Assembly: GCA_025934915.1 (NCBI GenBank)
Contig: JAICWG010000007.1
Location: 1-60,492, forward strand
Direction: 5' to 3'
From: Nitrospira sp.
GTDB lineage: Bacteria > Nitrospirota > Nitrospiria > Nitrospirales > Nitrospiraceae
Length of the DNA stretch: 60,492 nucleotides
The notes under the pieces were generated by a model. That model searched no databases. It saw nothing but the letters and a program-made list of their open reading frames with translations, and was not told the origin of the DNA. Positions 37,495 to 45,858 of this stretch are shown here, one piece after another. Position numbers and translations under genes: made by a program. Positions within the stretch are counted from its first letter, which is position 1; each line of letters opens with the position of its first letter.

Positions 37495-38313
37495 CTATGC
37501 AGAGGGACGCATGGCACATCCGGCATAGGGGTCCCCATCGTCGAACAGCTCGGTAATCGTCGGATGTTCCCCGCAGAGCGCACAATTCGGGTTCCGGCGG
37601 ACTTTGATTTCTCGGAATTGGGTTTTGCGCGCATCGAAGTCGAGCAGGCGGTCCGTCAGCGGCCGTCCGATGCCTAGGACGAGCTTCAATGCTTCTGTCG
37701 CCTGAATCGTTCCGATAATGCCTGCCAAGACTCCGATGACGCCGGCTTCTTGGCAGGATGCGACCAAGCCGGGCGGCGGAGGCGCCTTGAACACGCAACG
37801 ATAGCAGGCTGATTTCTTGGGGATGATCGTGGTCACGCGTCCGTCGAATCGAAGGATGCCGCCATGGACCAGCGGCTTCCCGGCGAAAAAACAGGCGTCA
37901 TTGATCAAAAACTTCGCCGTGAAATTATCGACACCATCAATCACGACATCATAGTCGCCGAAGATCTTGAGGGCGTTGCCGGCCGTGAGCCGTTCCTCGT
38001 ACATCGACACGGAGACGTCGGGGTTCAACGCCTGGATCTTTTCTTTGCCTGAGAGGACCTTGGGGCGGCCCACGTCGGGAGTATGATGAAGAATTTGGCG
38101 TTGGAGATTGGTCAGGTCCACCACGTCGCTGTCGATCAACCCAATGGTGCCGACACCCGCCGCAGCCAAATACAATGCTGCAGGGGAGCCGAGACCACCG
38201 GCGCCGACGAGAAGAACCCGGGATTTGGCGATTTTCTTCTGCCCCTTGCCGCCGACCTCGGGCAGCAGGATGTGCCGGCTGTAACGGTTGATCTGTTCTT
38301 CGGTGAATTCCAT
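37495..38313 (-). CDS. MoeB/ThiF-type adenylyltransferase (E1-like), copy 1
   Basis: Second E1-like enzyme of the operon, 272 residues. LVGAGGLGSPAALYLAAAG is the ATP loop; Cys170, Cys173, Cys244 and Cys247 form the zinc site, and Cys187 in SCQEAG is the likely catalytic cysteine. It is about 60 percent like copy 2 by eye and keeps all key residues, so both are probably active. It is placed between cysteine synthase and thrC, so the ThiS-like carrier at 39309 is its likeliest partner. Confidence 0.92.
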   Translation of the reverse strand: MEFTEEQINRYSRHILLPEVGGKGQKKIAKSRVLLVGAGGLGSPAALYLAAAGVGTIGLIDSDVVDLTNLQRQILHHTPDVGRPKVLSGKEKIQALNPDVSVSMYEERLTAGNALKIFGDYDVVIDGVDNFTAKFLINDACFFAGKPLVHGGILRFDGRVTTIIPKKSACYRCVFKAPPPPGLVASCQEAGVIGVLAGIIGTIQATEALKLVLGIGRPLTDRLLDFDARKTQFREIKVRRNPNCALCGEHPTITELFDDGDPYAGCAMRPSA

Positions 38314-38382
38314 CGATCGAGACGTGAAACGCTAATTGTTATTCGTTAATCGATCGTTCCTGCCGTAGCGATTAACGGCATT

Positions 38383-39312
38383 TCAGATGTTAAAATACTT
38401 CTCAATGCTGATGTAGCGCTCGCCTGTGTCGCACAGGATCGTGGCGACATTCTTGCCGGGTCCCAGTTCATCGGCGATTTTTTGGGCAGCGAACACATTG
38501 GCGCCGGCAGAAATGCCCACCAGCAGGCCTTCCTTCTTGGAGAGCTGTTTCGCGGTCTGATAGGCCTCGTCATCCGTCACGGTGATCACGCGGTCGAGAA
38601 TTTTTCGGTTGAGGACCTTGGGAATAAAGCCCGCACCGATCCCTTGAATCTTATGCGGCCCCGGATCGCCGCCGGACAAGACCGGTGAGGTCGCCGGTTC
38701 GACGGCGATCACCTTGATTTGCGGGTTCTTTTCCTTGAAGAATTCGCCGCATCCTGTGATGGTCCCACCGGTTCCAACAGCCGCCACAAACGCATCGATC
38801 TTTCCTTCGAGGGCGTCCCAAATCTCCGGCGCTGTCGTTACCCTGTGCATGGCGGGGTTGGCGGCATTCGAGAATTGATCCGGCATAAAGTACGACGGAT
38901 TTTGGGCTAAGATACTTTCCGCCTCCTTAATAGACCCCTTCATGCCCTCCCATGCCGGTGTCAACACCAGCTGTGCGCCATACGACGACAGCAAGCTGGC
39001 CCGTTCCATGCTCATGCTTTCCGGCATCACAAGGATCAGTTTGTACCCACGCACTGCCGCGACCAAGGCCAGTCCGATACCCGTGTTTCCGCTGGTCGGC
39101 TCAACGATAGTTCCGCCCGGCTTGAGTTTCCCCTGACGTTCTGCCTCATTGATCATATTGAGGCAGATCCGATCCTTGACGCTGCCGCCGGGGTTGAAAA
39201 ACTCGACTTTCCCGTAAATCGTCGCCGAGCCTGGCTTTGAAAGACGGTTCAACCGCACAAGCGGGGTCTTGCCGATCAGCTCGGTGATATCGTTGTGCAG
39301 CGCTGTACTCAC
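38383..39312 (-). CDS. cysteine synthase (CysK/CysM family)
   Basis: PLP enzyme of 309 residues making cysteine from an activated serine and a sulfur donor. PLP lysine is Lys46 in FFNPGGSVKDR; EPTSGNTGIGLALVAA and GTGGTITGCGEFFKE are the substrate and phosphate loops. Its start side overlaps the ThiS-like gene by four bases, the same pairing as cysO-cysM in Mycobacterium, where CysM uses the thiocarboxylated carrier as sulfur source. Whether the acceptor is O-acetylserine or O-phosphoserine cannot be read off. The C-terminus (RYISIEKYFNI) is longer than in typical CysK. Confidence 0.92.
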   Translation of the reverse strand: MSTALHNDITELIGKTPLVRLNRLSKPGSATIYGKVEFFNPGGSVKDRICLNMINEAERQGKLKPGGTIVEPTSGNTGIGLALVAAVRGYKLILVMPESMSMERASLLSSYGAQLVLTPAWEGMKGSIKEAESILAQNPSYFMPDQFSNAANPAMHRVTTAPEIWDALEGKIDAFVAAVGTGGTITGCGEFFKEKNPQIKVIAVEPATSPVLSGGDPGPHKIQGIGAGFIPKVLNRKILDRVITVTDDEAYQTAKQLSKKEGLLVGISAGANVFAAQKIADELGPGKNVATILCDTGERYISIEKYFNI

Positions 39313-39521
39313 CGGCCCCCTCCCATATAAAAGAGAAATTCCACATGATCTCCTTCATTGAGGTGGGTCGTGGCAAGATGGTCACGATCCAGCACCTTGT
39401 CGTTGACCTCGACGGCGACCATCTGCGGCTCGATGTTCTTTGTCTTGAGCAAATCAAGGACGGTTCCGCCGTGGAACTCCTCAGACTTTCCATTGGTCTT
39501 GATCTGCACTGATTCTCCCAA
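39309..39521 (-). CDS. ThiS/CysO-like sulfur carrier protein
   Basis: A 70-residue beta-grasp protein ending FYMGGGR. The terminal Gly-Gly is followed by one arginine, so the active end may need trimming, a job that fits the JAMM protease in the same operon. It is the first gene of the minus-strand operon running to 33981. No thiG or other thiamine genes are near, so cysteine synthesis with the overlapping cysteine synthase is more likely than thiamine. Confidence 0.88.
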   Translation of the reverse strand: MGESVQIKTNGKSEEFHGGTVLDLLKTKNIEPQMVAVEVNDKVLDRDHLATTHLNEGDHVEFLFYMGGGR

Positions 39522-39720
39522 GTTGGCTTAGAGATTAAAGAATTTTGAAGCTAGCAAAGGCATGCTCTGCTTGTCAAGGCTACGTCATTGACATGAGAGA
39601 CGCGAACGCTCACGAGGATTCACGCTCAACGGTATCTGGTGAGAAGGGGAGACGGTCCTGAGGGGGTTGCTTGACTTTGATCCGGCTCGTCGCCAGTATG
39701 CCGCCTGCAAGGACGCCAGG

Positions 39721-40098
39721 ATGTGGAAAAAAAACTTCCTCTTTCGCGCTGCTGAATCGACACCGTTGACTGAATCCGAGAACGAGCTGTTCCATGATAC
39801 GGAACCGGCGCTGGACAGCGCGGGCCTTGTCCTGGACAAGTTTCTCTCGGTGTGGGTACAGGGTGAAGGGACGGAAGAGAAGCCCTCGACCTTTACGAAT
39901 CTGTATGTCCGAACCGCGATGCTGGATGTGAGAAAACACGTGAGTTTGCTCCAGCCGCTTCAAGGGCGCTCACATCAAATCAAGCAACTGCTCACACAGG
40001 AGCAGAAACAGTTCCTCCGACAATGGCTTCAGGTGCATGACCCACAGGCCTGGGAATCGTCTGAGGACCACTTCCACGACCTCTTCGAGCTGGAATGA
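39721..40098 (+). CDS. hypothetical protein
   Basis: About 125 residues, MWKKNFLFRAAESTPLTESENELFHDTEP..., mostly helical and hydrophilic, with no membrane segment and no domain I recognise. I choose the ATG at 39721 because AAGGA lies seven bases upstream; a TTG at 39667 is an alternative with GAGGGGG directly before it. Its last four bases overlap the PLD-like gene. It begins the plus-strand operon up to 44254 and is divergent from the sulfur-carrier operon, with 199 bases between. Confidence 0.6.
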   Translation: MWKKNFLFRAAESTPLTESENELFHDTEPALDSAGLVLDKFLSVWVQGEGTEEKPSTFTNLYVRTAMLDVRKHVSLLQPLQGRSHQIKQLLTQEQKQFLRQWLQVHDPQAWESSEDHFHDLFELE

Positions 40099-40661
40099 TC
40101 CGGTCTTCACCGCTCCAATTATCCACGCAGCGCTGCAGAAGGATCGTCATCTGGCTATTTGCCGCAGTTCTGCTTGCGCCAAGCTGGGTGGTCTCAGCGG
40201 CATCGGTAGAAGTCTGGTATGGCCCGGAGGATAGGCCGCTGGAACATCTCGTACGGATGTATGATCGCGCCCAACGATACATCTTCGTCGCTGTATACGG
40301 GTTGACGTCGCCGCTGACGGTGAAGGCGCTGATCGAGGCGAAACGACGCGGTGTGGATGTTCGTGTCGTGACGGATCGCGAGCGACTTGAGGATGTGAAG
40401 CAGCAGACGGCCCTCTCAACGCTGCGCGAAGCCGGGATTCCGATCAAGATCAATCGGCACGAGAGCCTGATGCATTTGAAGCAGGCGGTGATCGACGACG
40501 AGATCAATACCAACGGGTCCATGAATCAGACGACCAGTGGAAACCGTTACAATGATGAGCGACTGGATATCATTAGGGACCATGCGCTTACCGTCAAAGC
40601 GCGTGAAAAGTTTCTTTCGCTCTGGAACGATCACGAGCGATTCCAGGAGTGGAAAAAATAG
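40095..40661 (+). CDS. secreted phospholipase D-like (single HKD) protein
   Basis: A 188-residue protein with an N-terminal membrane-type signal (VIWLFAAVLLAPSWVVSA). One HKD motif is complete: HLKQAVIDDEINTNGSMN (His127, Lys129, Asp134, Gly141-Ser142-Asn144). Single-motif members such as the endonuclease Nuc act as dimers on DNA or phosphodiesters, so a periplasmic nuclease is likely, a phospholipase less so. It overlaps the preceding gene by four bases and is followed after 57 bases by the FAD monooxygenase. Confidence 0.85.
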   Translation: MIRSSPLQLSTQRCRRIVIWLFAAVLLAPSWVVSAASVEVWYGPEDRPLEHLVRMYDRAQRYIFVAVYGLTSPLTVKALIEAKRRGVDVRVVTDRERLEDVKQQTALSTLREAGIPIKINRHESLMHLKQAVIDDEINTNGSMNQTTSGNRYNDERLDIIRDHALTVKAREKFLSLWNDHERFQEWKK

Positions 40662-40718
40662 GAATGTTGAGGGTAAAGCGGCAACGCATTTCCATGGTCG
40701 AGGAACACTAAAGAATAA

Positions 40719-41990
40719 ATGGTCGAAGAAACCGACATTGCCGTCGTTGGAGCCGGTGGAGGCGGAGCCGTGCTGGCTCTTGCCTTGGCCCAGAAGGGGA
40801 TCAACACGATCGTCTTCGAGCAGGCGCCGGGACCACCACAGGGATTGCGCGGAGAGATCCTGCAGCCGAACGGGCAGCAGGTCCTCGACCGCTTGGGGCT
40901 TCTGGGTCGATTGCCGGTCGAGTCCACCTGTACGGTGCAGAAGTTTCATTTTTGCCGTGTCGGTGGCGAGCGGCTGTGCACGGTGGACTATAGCGAACTG
41001 CCTCCACCGTACAATCAAGCCGTGGTCACACTGCCGAATGTGGCGCACCATGCCATTCTGAACGCGATAGAGAGCGAATCCTCCGTCTCATTGCGGTATC
41101 GATCGGCATTCACGGGTCTGCTTCGAGAGAATGGGCGGGTCGTTGGGCTGACGGTAAAGCAAGGTGAAGAGAGTGTGACCGTGAAGGCGAAGGTGGTTGT
41201 GGGGGCCGATGGAGCATTTTCAAAAGTTCGCGAGGCCTTGCAGATCTCAGCCGATCTTCATCTCTATCCACAGGGGTATTTGATTGCCATAGTCGAAGCG
41301 GCGGTTCCGATCTCGGAAGCGAAATACTTTGTGGGAAAACGGACGATCCTTGGGATGTTTCCCGCTGCCGGGAACAAAGTCTACCTCTTCTACATGATCA
41401 AGACCGGCTCATATGATCGTGTGAAAGAGCAAGGCATCGCGGCGCTACAAGAATCGTGGATTGCGATCGATCCGTCCAGTGAGGCCATCTTTCATACATT
41501 GATCGACTGGAGGCAAACCGCCTTCATGCCGACCGGGCGTGTCCGTACCCCTACGTGGGTGGCGGATGGGGCGGCGCTGATCGGGGATGCGGCGCATGCG
41601 ATGAATCCTCATGCGTCGCAGGGTCGCATGCAGGCGATGGTGGATGCGATGACGCTGGCCGACCTTTTGCCCGAATGTCTGGCCACGAAAGATTATTCCG
41701 CTGCAATGCTGAAGCGCTATGAAGATTCGCGACGGCCTCACGTCACGATGCTGCAACAGTTGGCCGATGAACAGGTGCTGTTCTGGAACACGGCGAATCC
41801 GATCATCGCTTTTTTCCGGGACCGTGTGTTCCGTACGTTGGACCGTAACGCGCGACTCCGGCATCGTGTCTTATCGACGACAGCCGGACTCCGTAAGGAG
41901 CCTCCATTCGGCATGATGGATCGCCTGATGGCAGCCGGATTGTTGCCAGATTATTCTGTACGCGAGAGAGCAGTGAGAGACAGTCAGTAA
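40719..41990 (+). CDS. FAD-dependent aromatic hydroxylase-type monooxygenase (UbiH/PHBH family)
   Basis: A 423-residue flavoprotein. IAVVGAGGGGAVLALAL is a Rossmann FAD motif (GxGxxG-like), VVGADGAFSKVREAL is the DG motif and ALIGDAAHAMNPHASQGRMQAMVDA the GD motif of the para-hydroxybenzoate hydroxylase class. Such enzymes hydroxylate aromatic rings, including quinone precursors, or act on halogenated or lipid substrates. No quinone-synthesis gene is next to it, so the substrate is unknown. The ribosome site is poor. It ends four bases before the nucleotidyltransferase-like gene. Confidence 0.85.
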   Translation: MVEETDIAVVGAGGGGAVLALALAQKGINTIVFEQAPGPPQGLRGEILQPNGQQVLDRLGLLGRLPVESTCTVQKFHFCRVGGERLCTVDYSELPPPYNQAVVTLPNVAHHAILNAIESESSVSLRYRSAFTGLLRENGRVVGLTVKQGEESVTVKAKVVVGADGAFSKVREALQISADLHLYPQGYLIAIVEAAVPISEAKYFVGKRTILGMFPAAGNKVYLFYMIKTGSYDRVKEQGIAALQESWIAIDPSSEAIFHTLIDWRQTAFMPTGRVRTPTWVADGAALIGDAAHAMNPHASQGRMQAMVDAMTLADLLPECLATKDYSAAMLKRYEDSRRPHVTMLQQLADEQVLFWNTANPIIAFFRDRVFRTLDRNARLRHRVLSTTAGLRKEPPFGMMDRLMAAGLLPDYSVRERAVRDSQ

Positions 41991-41994
41991 CCCC

Positions 41995-42750
41995 ATGCAG
42001 TCGGTAGACTGGACGATAGACGGATTGCCGGAGGAGACACAAAGACTCTTAAAGTCATACGTGAAGGATGTCACAAAAGTCTATGGAAATGAACTGGAAG
42101 GAATTCTGTTGTATGGCAGTGCGGTGCGAGGGGAATTTTTGCCGGGCCGCTCCAATCTCAATTTGCTGCTGGTGATGTCGTCCTATGATCTCTCAACGCT
42201 GAAAAAGTATGACAGCATTCACAAACGTTGGAGCAAGGAGCAAGTAGTTGTCCCTCTGTTCCTGACGGCGAGCGATCTCCGATCTGCGTCATTCGCCTTC
42301 CCTCTCGAATACCAAGACATCCACGAATGTCATCGATTGTTGTGGGGACAAGATCCCTTCGTCGGCCTCAAGATCGACGCCCGTTTCTTGATCGCAGAAG
42401 TCCTACAGACATTACGAGGCAATCTACTCCGCCTCCGTCAGCGCCTCGTGGAGGGACGAAACACCGAAGAAGCCATGATCATCCTCTTGTCGCTCTCCAT
42501 CACCGCGCTCCTGCCGGCGCTTCGAGGTTTGCAACGGCTGCTGTCGCGACCTGTACTTGCGCATGGGGAGGCGCTCCTGAACGATCTCGAATCTCATCTG
42601 GAAATCGACCTGGCCGGGCTTCGTGATGCGCTCTTGCTCAAGCGTGGGCATATCTCTCCAGGTCAGAAAGAGATCCCGAGGCTCATGGACCGATATCTTG
42701 AAAGTCTGGCGAAGCTCGTGACTGCCGCCGAAGAGCGGATCACACGATGA
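41995..42750 (+). CDS. nucleotidyltransferase-fold protein, probably inactive
   Basis: A 251-residue protein. LEGILLYGSAVRGEF (Gly41-Ser42) is the start of a Pol-beta nucleotidyltransferase motif, but the metal-binding acidic pair expected shortly after (DxD) reads SNLNLLLV, with Asn54 and Asn56. It is therefore likely catalytically dead. The C-terminal part (about 130-250) is helical. The gene overlaps the following TPM gene by four bases. Function unknown; a binding or regulatory role is an inference. Confidence 0.7.
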   Translation: MQSVDWTIDGLPEETQRLLKSYVKDVTKVYGNELEGILLYGSAVRGEFLPGRSNLNLLLVMSSYDLSTLKKYDSIHKRWSKEQVVVPLFLTASDLRSASFAFPLEYQDIHECHRLLWGQDPFVGLKIDARFLIAEVLQTLRGNLLRLRQRLVEGRNTEEAMIILLSLSITALLPALRGLQRLLSRPVLAHGEALLNDLESHLEIDLAGLRDALLLKRGHISPGQKEIPRLMDRYLESLAKLVTAAEERITR

Positions 42751-43499
42751 TCGCTCGACCAAAGAGACGCACAATAGGGATCGCCTTCATCAGCCTGCTA
42801 CTCGTACTGTGGGCCGTCGATACACAAGCGGCGCTCTATGATCGGCCCAAAGAACGTATCCCGCTTCCCAGCCCCATCGGATATGTCAGCGATCATGCAC
42901 AAGTGGTGGAGCAGGAGTGGAAGGACCGCATCAGGTCCGTTTGCATCGATCTTGAAAAGAAAAGCGGCGTAGAGATGGTGATCGTGACGGTGCCCAGCAT
43001 CAAGCCGTATCCGTCGGCCAAACACTATGCGGACGCGCTGTATGAAAAATGGCAAATCGGTTCGACGCAGCAGGAACATGGGCTGATGGTCTTGGTGGCT
43101 GTGCAGGAGCGGCAGGCGGCGATGGCCTTGGGGCGAAAAATGTTTCCGGTCATCACGCCGACTGTCAGGAACGAGGTCAGTCGCGACTATCTTCAGCCTG
43201 CCATCGAACGGGGTCATTTCGGGGAAGGGCTGTATCGAACGGCGGTTGCGTTGGCGACACCGGCGCAAGAAGTGCGGCTCAATATTCCCTCACGGCCTCG
43301 AATCAAAGGACTCGGAATCTGGATTACGCTTGGCACCACCATCGCCGTCGTGTTGTTTTTTTGGTGGCTCAGCCGTCCCGATCTGCGACACCCCTATCGA
43401 CGCATCCAGAAAGGTGAATACTGGGGAACCGGCCAAGGAGGCTTCGGCGGAAACTGGGGCGGCTTCGGCGGCGGCACGAGCGGGGAGGGATATCGATGA
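42747..43499 (+). CDS. TPM domain membrane protein (YgcG-like)
   Basis: A 250-residue protein with an N-terminal signal or anchor (IAFISLLLVLWAVDTQAA), a TPM domain (about residues 45-165; GYVSDHAQVVEQEW, VEMVIVTVPSIKPYPS, EHGLMVLVAVQERQAAMALGR), a second membrane helix (about 190-207) and a Gly-rich tail GGFGGNWGGFGGG. This is the usual build of the YgcG/TPM family, whose Gly-rich tails are common; a phosphatase activity has been shown for some TPM domains only. It overlaps genes on both sides by four bases. Confidence 0.85.
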   Translation: MIARPKRRTIGIAFISLLLVLWAVDTQAALYDRPKERIPLPSPIGYVSDHAQVVEQEWKDRIRSVCIDLEKKSGVEMVIVTVPSIKPYPSAKHYADALYEKWQIGSTQQEHGLMVLVAVQERQAAMALGRKMFPVITPTVRNEVSRDYLQPAIERGHFGEGLYRTAVALATPAQEVRLNIPSRPRIKGLGIWITLGTTIAVVLFFWWLSRPDLRHPYRRIQKGEYWGTGQGGFGGNWGGFGGGTSGEGYR

Positions 43500-44254
43500 G
43501 GATGGAAAATACATCAATGCCAGTTGTCCTCGCTACGCTCGTTGTGTTCCTGGTTGGTTGCTCCACCACGGGTAAGGAAACCCAAAGCGCGTCAGCCCCC
43601 TCTCAAGAACCCACCGATGCCATAATCGAGCGCTACATCCGTGCCCATCCGGAAGTGATCGAACAATCTCTGCAGGGATTGCTGGCCAAACGCGAAGCGG
43701 AATTGAAGGAACGTCACAAAGCTGCCCTTGCGACCAAGCAAAATGAACTGTTGCACGATCCGGCATCACCGGTCAGCGGCAATCCGAAGGGCGAGATCAC
43801 ATTGGTCGAGTTTTATGACTACCGCTGCGGGTTCTGTAAGAAGGCGGCATCGGCTGTCACAGAACTCCAGAAGGTCGATCCACGGGTGCGCGTGGTCTAC
43901 AAAGATTTCCCCATTCTGGGCGAACCGTCGGAACTGGCGGCCAAGGCCGCGCTCGCGTCCCAGGCACAAGGCAAACACCAAGCCTTCCACGAAGCGCTGC
44001 TCGCCTCCCATGCCGACATGACCAAAGAAGCCATCTTGAAGATCGCCGTTAAGGTTGGTCTCGATGCCAAGCGCCTGGAAACCGACATGGCCAATCCGAA
44101 GTGGCAGGCCGTCATTGAGAAGAATCGGACCCTCGCACATGAGCTCGGCATCTCCGGAACTCCCGGCTTCATCGTGGGCAACGAACTGGTGGCTGGATGG
44201 TTGGATTTGAAGGGGCTGAAAGAATTAATCGCCCGGGCGGGACATGGACGATGA
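43496..44254 (+). CDS. DsbA-family thiol-disulfide lipoprotein
   Basis: A 252-residue lipoprotein: lipobox FLVGC (Cys22), a helical segment (about 40-85), then a DsbA/DsbG-type thioredoxin fold with EFYDYRCGFCKKAASAV (Cys111 and Cys114) and the cis-proline loop GISGTPGFIVG. It likely makes or repairs disulfide bonds in the periplasm while anchored in a membrane. It closes the plus-strand operon begun at 39721, where the secreted PLD-like and TPM proteins could be clients. Confidence 0.9.
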   Translation: MRMENTSMPVVLATLVVFLVGCSTTGKETQSASAPSQEPTDAIIERYIRAHPEVIEQSLQGLLAKREAELKERHKAALATKQNELLHDPASPVSGNPKGEITLVEFYDYRCGFCKKAASAVTELQKVDPRVRVVYKDFPILGEPSELAAKAALASQAQGKHQAFHEALLASHADMTKEAILKIAVKVGLDAKRLETDMANPKWQAVIEKNRTLAHELGISGTPGFIVGNELVAGWLDLKGLKELIARAGHGR

Positions 44255-44328
44255 CACGGTGTTTGGTCGGCAGGAGTAGAAGCTCCGGTACTGGCCTCGA
44301 TTTTGAGTCACGATCACCTCAGAGGCGC

Positions 44329-44357
44329 TTGACGGAGCCTGAGCACTGGCTGAGAAT
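44329..44357 (+). promoter_or_regulatory. possible promoter, TTGACG-N17-GAGAAT
   Basis: Upstream of the DUF6680 pseudogene. The same layout within GGCGCTTGAC...GAGAATGTG recurs at 46625-46654. The -10 hexamer is poor, so this is tentative. Confidence 0.3.
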
Positions 44358-44434
44358 GTGCCTGCAAAACAGAAGCTCTGCGCTTACGTGGGGCCATCTA
44401 ACCGTTGTTTACTTTCTAGAACGGATGGCTGTGC

Positions 44435-44994
44435 ATGGACAAAATTACAATTGCTGATTGGTTCATGATCGGAGCGGTTTTTCTCGGACCAATTGTCGCG
44501 GTGCAGTTAACGCGATACTTGGATAACAAGAAAGAAATCCGCGAACGGAAGCTGTGGGTATTTAAGACGCTCATGGCAACCAGAGCTTCAGCGTTATCTC
44601 CACATCATGTTGAAGCGCTCAACCGTATTGATCTCGAATTCGACTCAAATCATAGGCAAGGAAAGGGAAGTCATTAGCGCGTGGAAAGCCTATAGCCTAT
44701 CTAGACCTCCTAAGTGACACGAAAATACAGCAGGAGCAATGGGGCATTAGACGCGTTGATCTACTCGTCGAGCTACTACACAAGATGGCTCAGGTTCTCG
44801 ATTATGAATTTGACAAGACACACATCAAGAATTCCTCATATTACCCTCGTGGCTATGGCGAGCTTGAGGAAGATCAAGCAGCAATTCGAAGAGGCGTTAA
44901 GGAGCTTATTGAAGGTAGGCGGGTGATTCCAATGTATGTCACAAATCTGCCGCCTGTTGAACCAAACAAGGAGCTAACCACTGGGACAAGCTGA
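44435..44994 (+). pseudogene. DUF6680-like protein, broken by two frameshifts
   Basis: Reading three frames in turn gives one continuous protein of about 185 residues. The first piece is MDKITIADWFMIGAVFLGPIVAVQ...FKTLMATRASALSPHHVEALNRIDLEF. The second, in another frame, is EREVISAWKAY (about 44661-44693). The third is LDLLSDTKIQQEQWG...VLDYEFDKTHIKNSSYYPRGYGELEEDQAAIRRG to GTS. The order and motifs match the DUF6680 family as I recall it. Frames change near 44645 and near 44695. Two independent breaks make a real pseudogene more likely than a sequencing error. Family function is unknown. Confidence 0.75.
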
Positions 44995-45297
44995 TGCACG
45001 GCTTACCAAGGTCGCGGGACGTCCTCAAGTCTGATTGGGGTCGGATATGAGTATTGACTTAAACGAAATCAAATTGGGGTCGTGCCTTGCAATATGACAT
45101 TGCTCTGGATTGTGGCAGGGCAAATGGTTGCCGTGATCGGCATGAAAAATCGACCGTCTTTGGGCTCAATTCTTCAGTGGAAAGCTGACATGGTCGTGAC
45201 TTGTTAGGTGCCTTGCTGCCCGATTTCTTGCCATCGAATAGCCTCATTGACTTCTTTTGCACCGGCCTCTAGACTTCGCCGGTCTTCCAGAAAGATC
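44995..45297. other. gene-free stretch with a short direct repeat
   Basis: About 300 bases with no supported gene. ATTGGGGTCG occurs twice (45034-45043 and 45073-45082), each followed by a similar ATATGA run. Sequences of this kind often flank IS200-like (Y1) transposases, so this may be the scar of a lost element. A 67-codon minus frame here has no protein character. Confidence 0.4.
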
Positions 45298-45615
45298 ATG
45301 GACCAAGAATCCCTCGCACAAATCCAGCAACTCATCGCTGCAGCGACCGATACTCTTCGAGGAGAACTCGCGGATTCCAAACGGCACGCTGGCGTTCTGG
45401 CGGAAGGGATCCGTCACGAACTCCAGCTGGTTGCTGAAGGATTTCAGATACATCTTGATAGGCGTCATGCTGAAGATCGATCCTTCCTCGAAGAACAGTT
45501 CGGAGAAACACGCGCACTCATCAATCTCTCATATGGTCAGATTCAGGAACGGGTAGAGCGGTTGGAGCAGCGTGTTCGAACCATCGAGCAGCATCTCGGC
45601 CTGATGACGCAGTAG
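45298..45615 (+). CDS. small coiled-coil hypothetical protein
   Basis: A 105-residue, strongly helical protein, MDQESLAQIQQLIAAATDTLRGELADSKRH... ending in a heptad run IQERVERLEQRVRTIEQHLG. No signal or membrane segment. Such short DUF-like coiled-coil proteins with four repeated helical blocks are common and mostly uncharacterised. The ATG at 45298 has only a weak ribosome site; the longer frame to 45208 adds unlikely sequence. It stands alone, 243 bases before the next gene, in which I see nothing else. Confidence 0.65.
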   Translation: MDQESLAQIQQLIAAATDTLRGELADSKRHAGVLAEGIRHELQLVAEGFQIHLDRRHAEDRSFLEEQFGETRALINLSYGQIQERVERLEQRVRTIEQHLGLMTQ

Positions 45616-45858
45616 TGCCCTGTAACGAAAAGAGTCAAGCTCCTGAATTATGGGAGGGCTTGGTCTTGCAATCAAGCTTTGGGCATCTCTCCGGCGCTTA
45701 ACCTGCTCTTCACATGATGTTTCAGGATCGTTCCTTTGCAGGATCCCAGTGAGTCATTCGCCTAACACTATCCTTCCATCATCCCGACCTGCACTATCTG
45801 CATTGCACCTCCGTCTGGCGGTGCGTATGATCACGCAGCCCGCCTTTGAGGAGGTGTT

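Noticed and set aside
33981..39521. Molybdopterin or thiamine biosynthesis operon
   Set aside because: No moaA, moaC, moaE, thiG or thiC; the enzymes present are for cysteine and threonine, with a JAMM protease.
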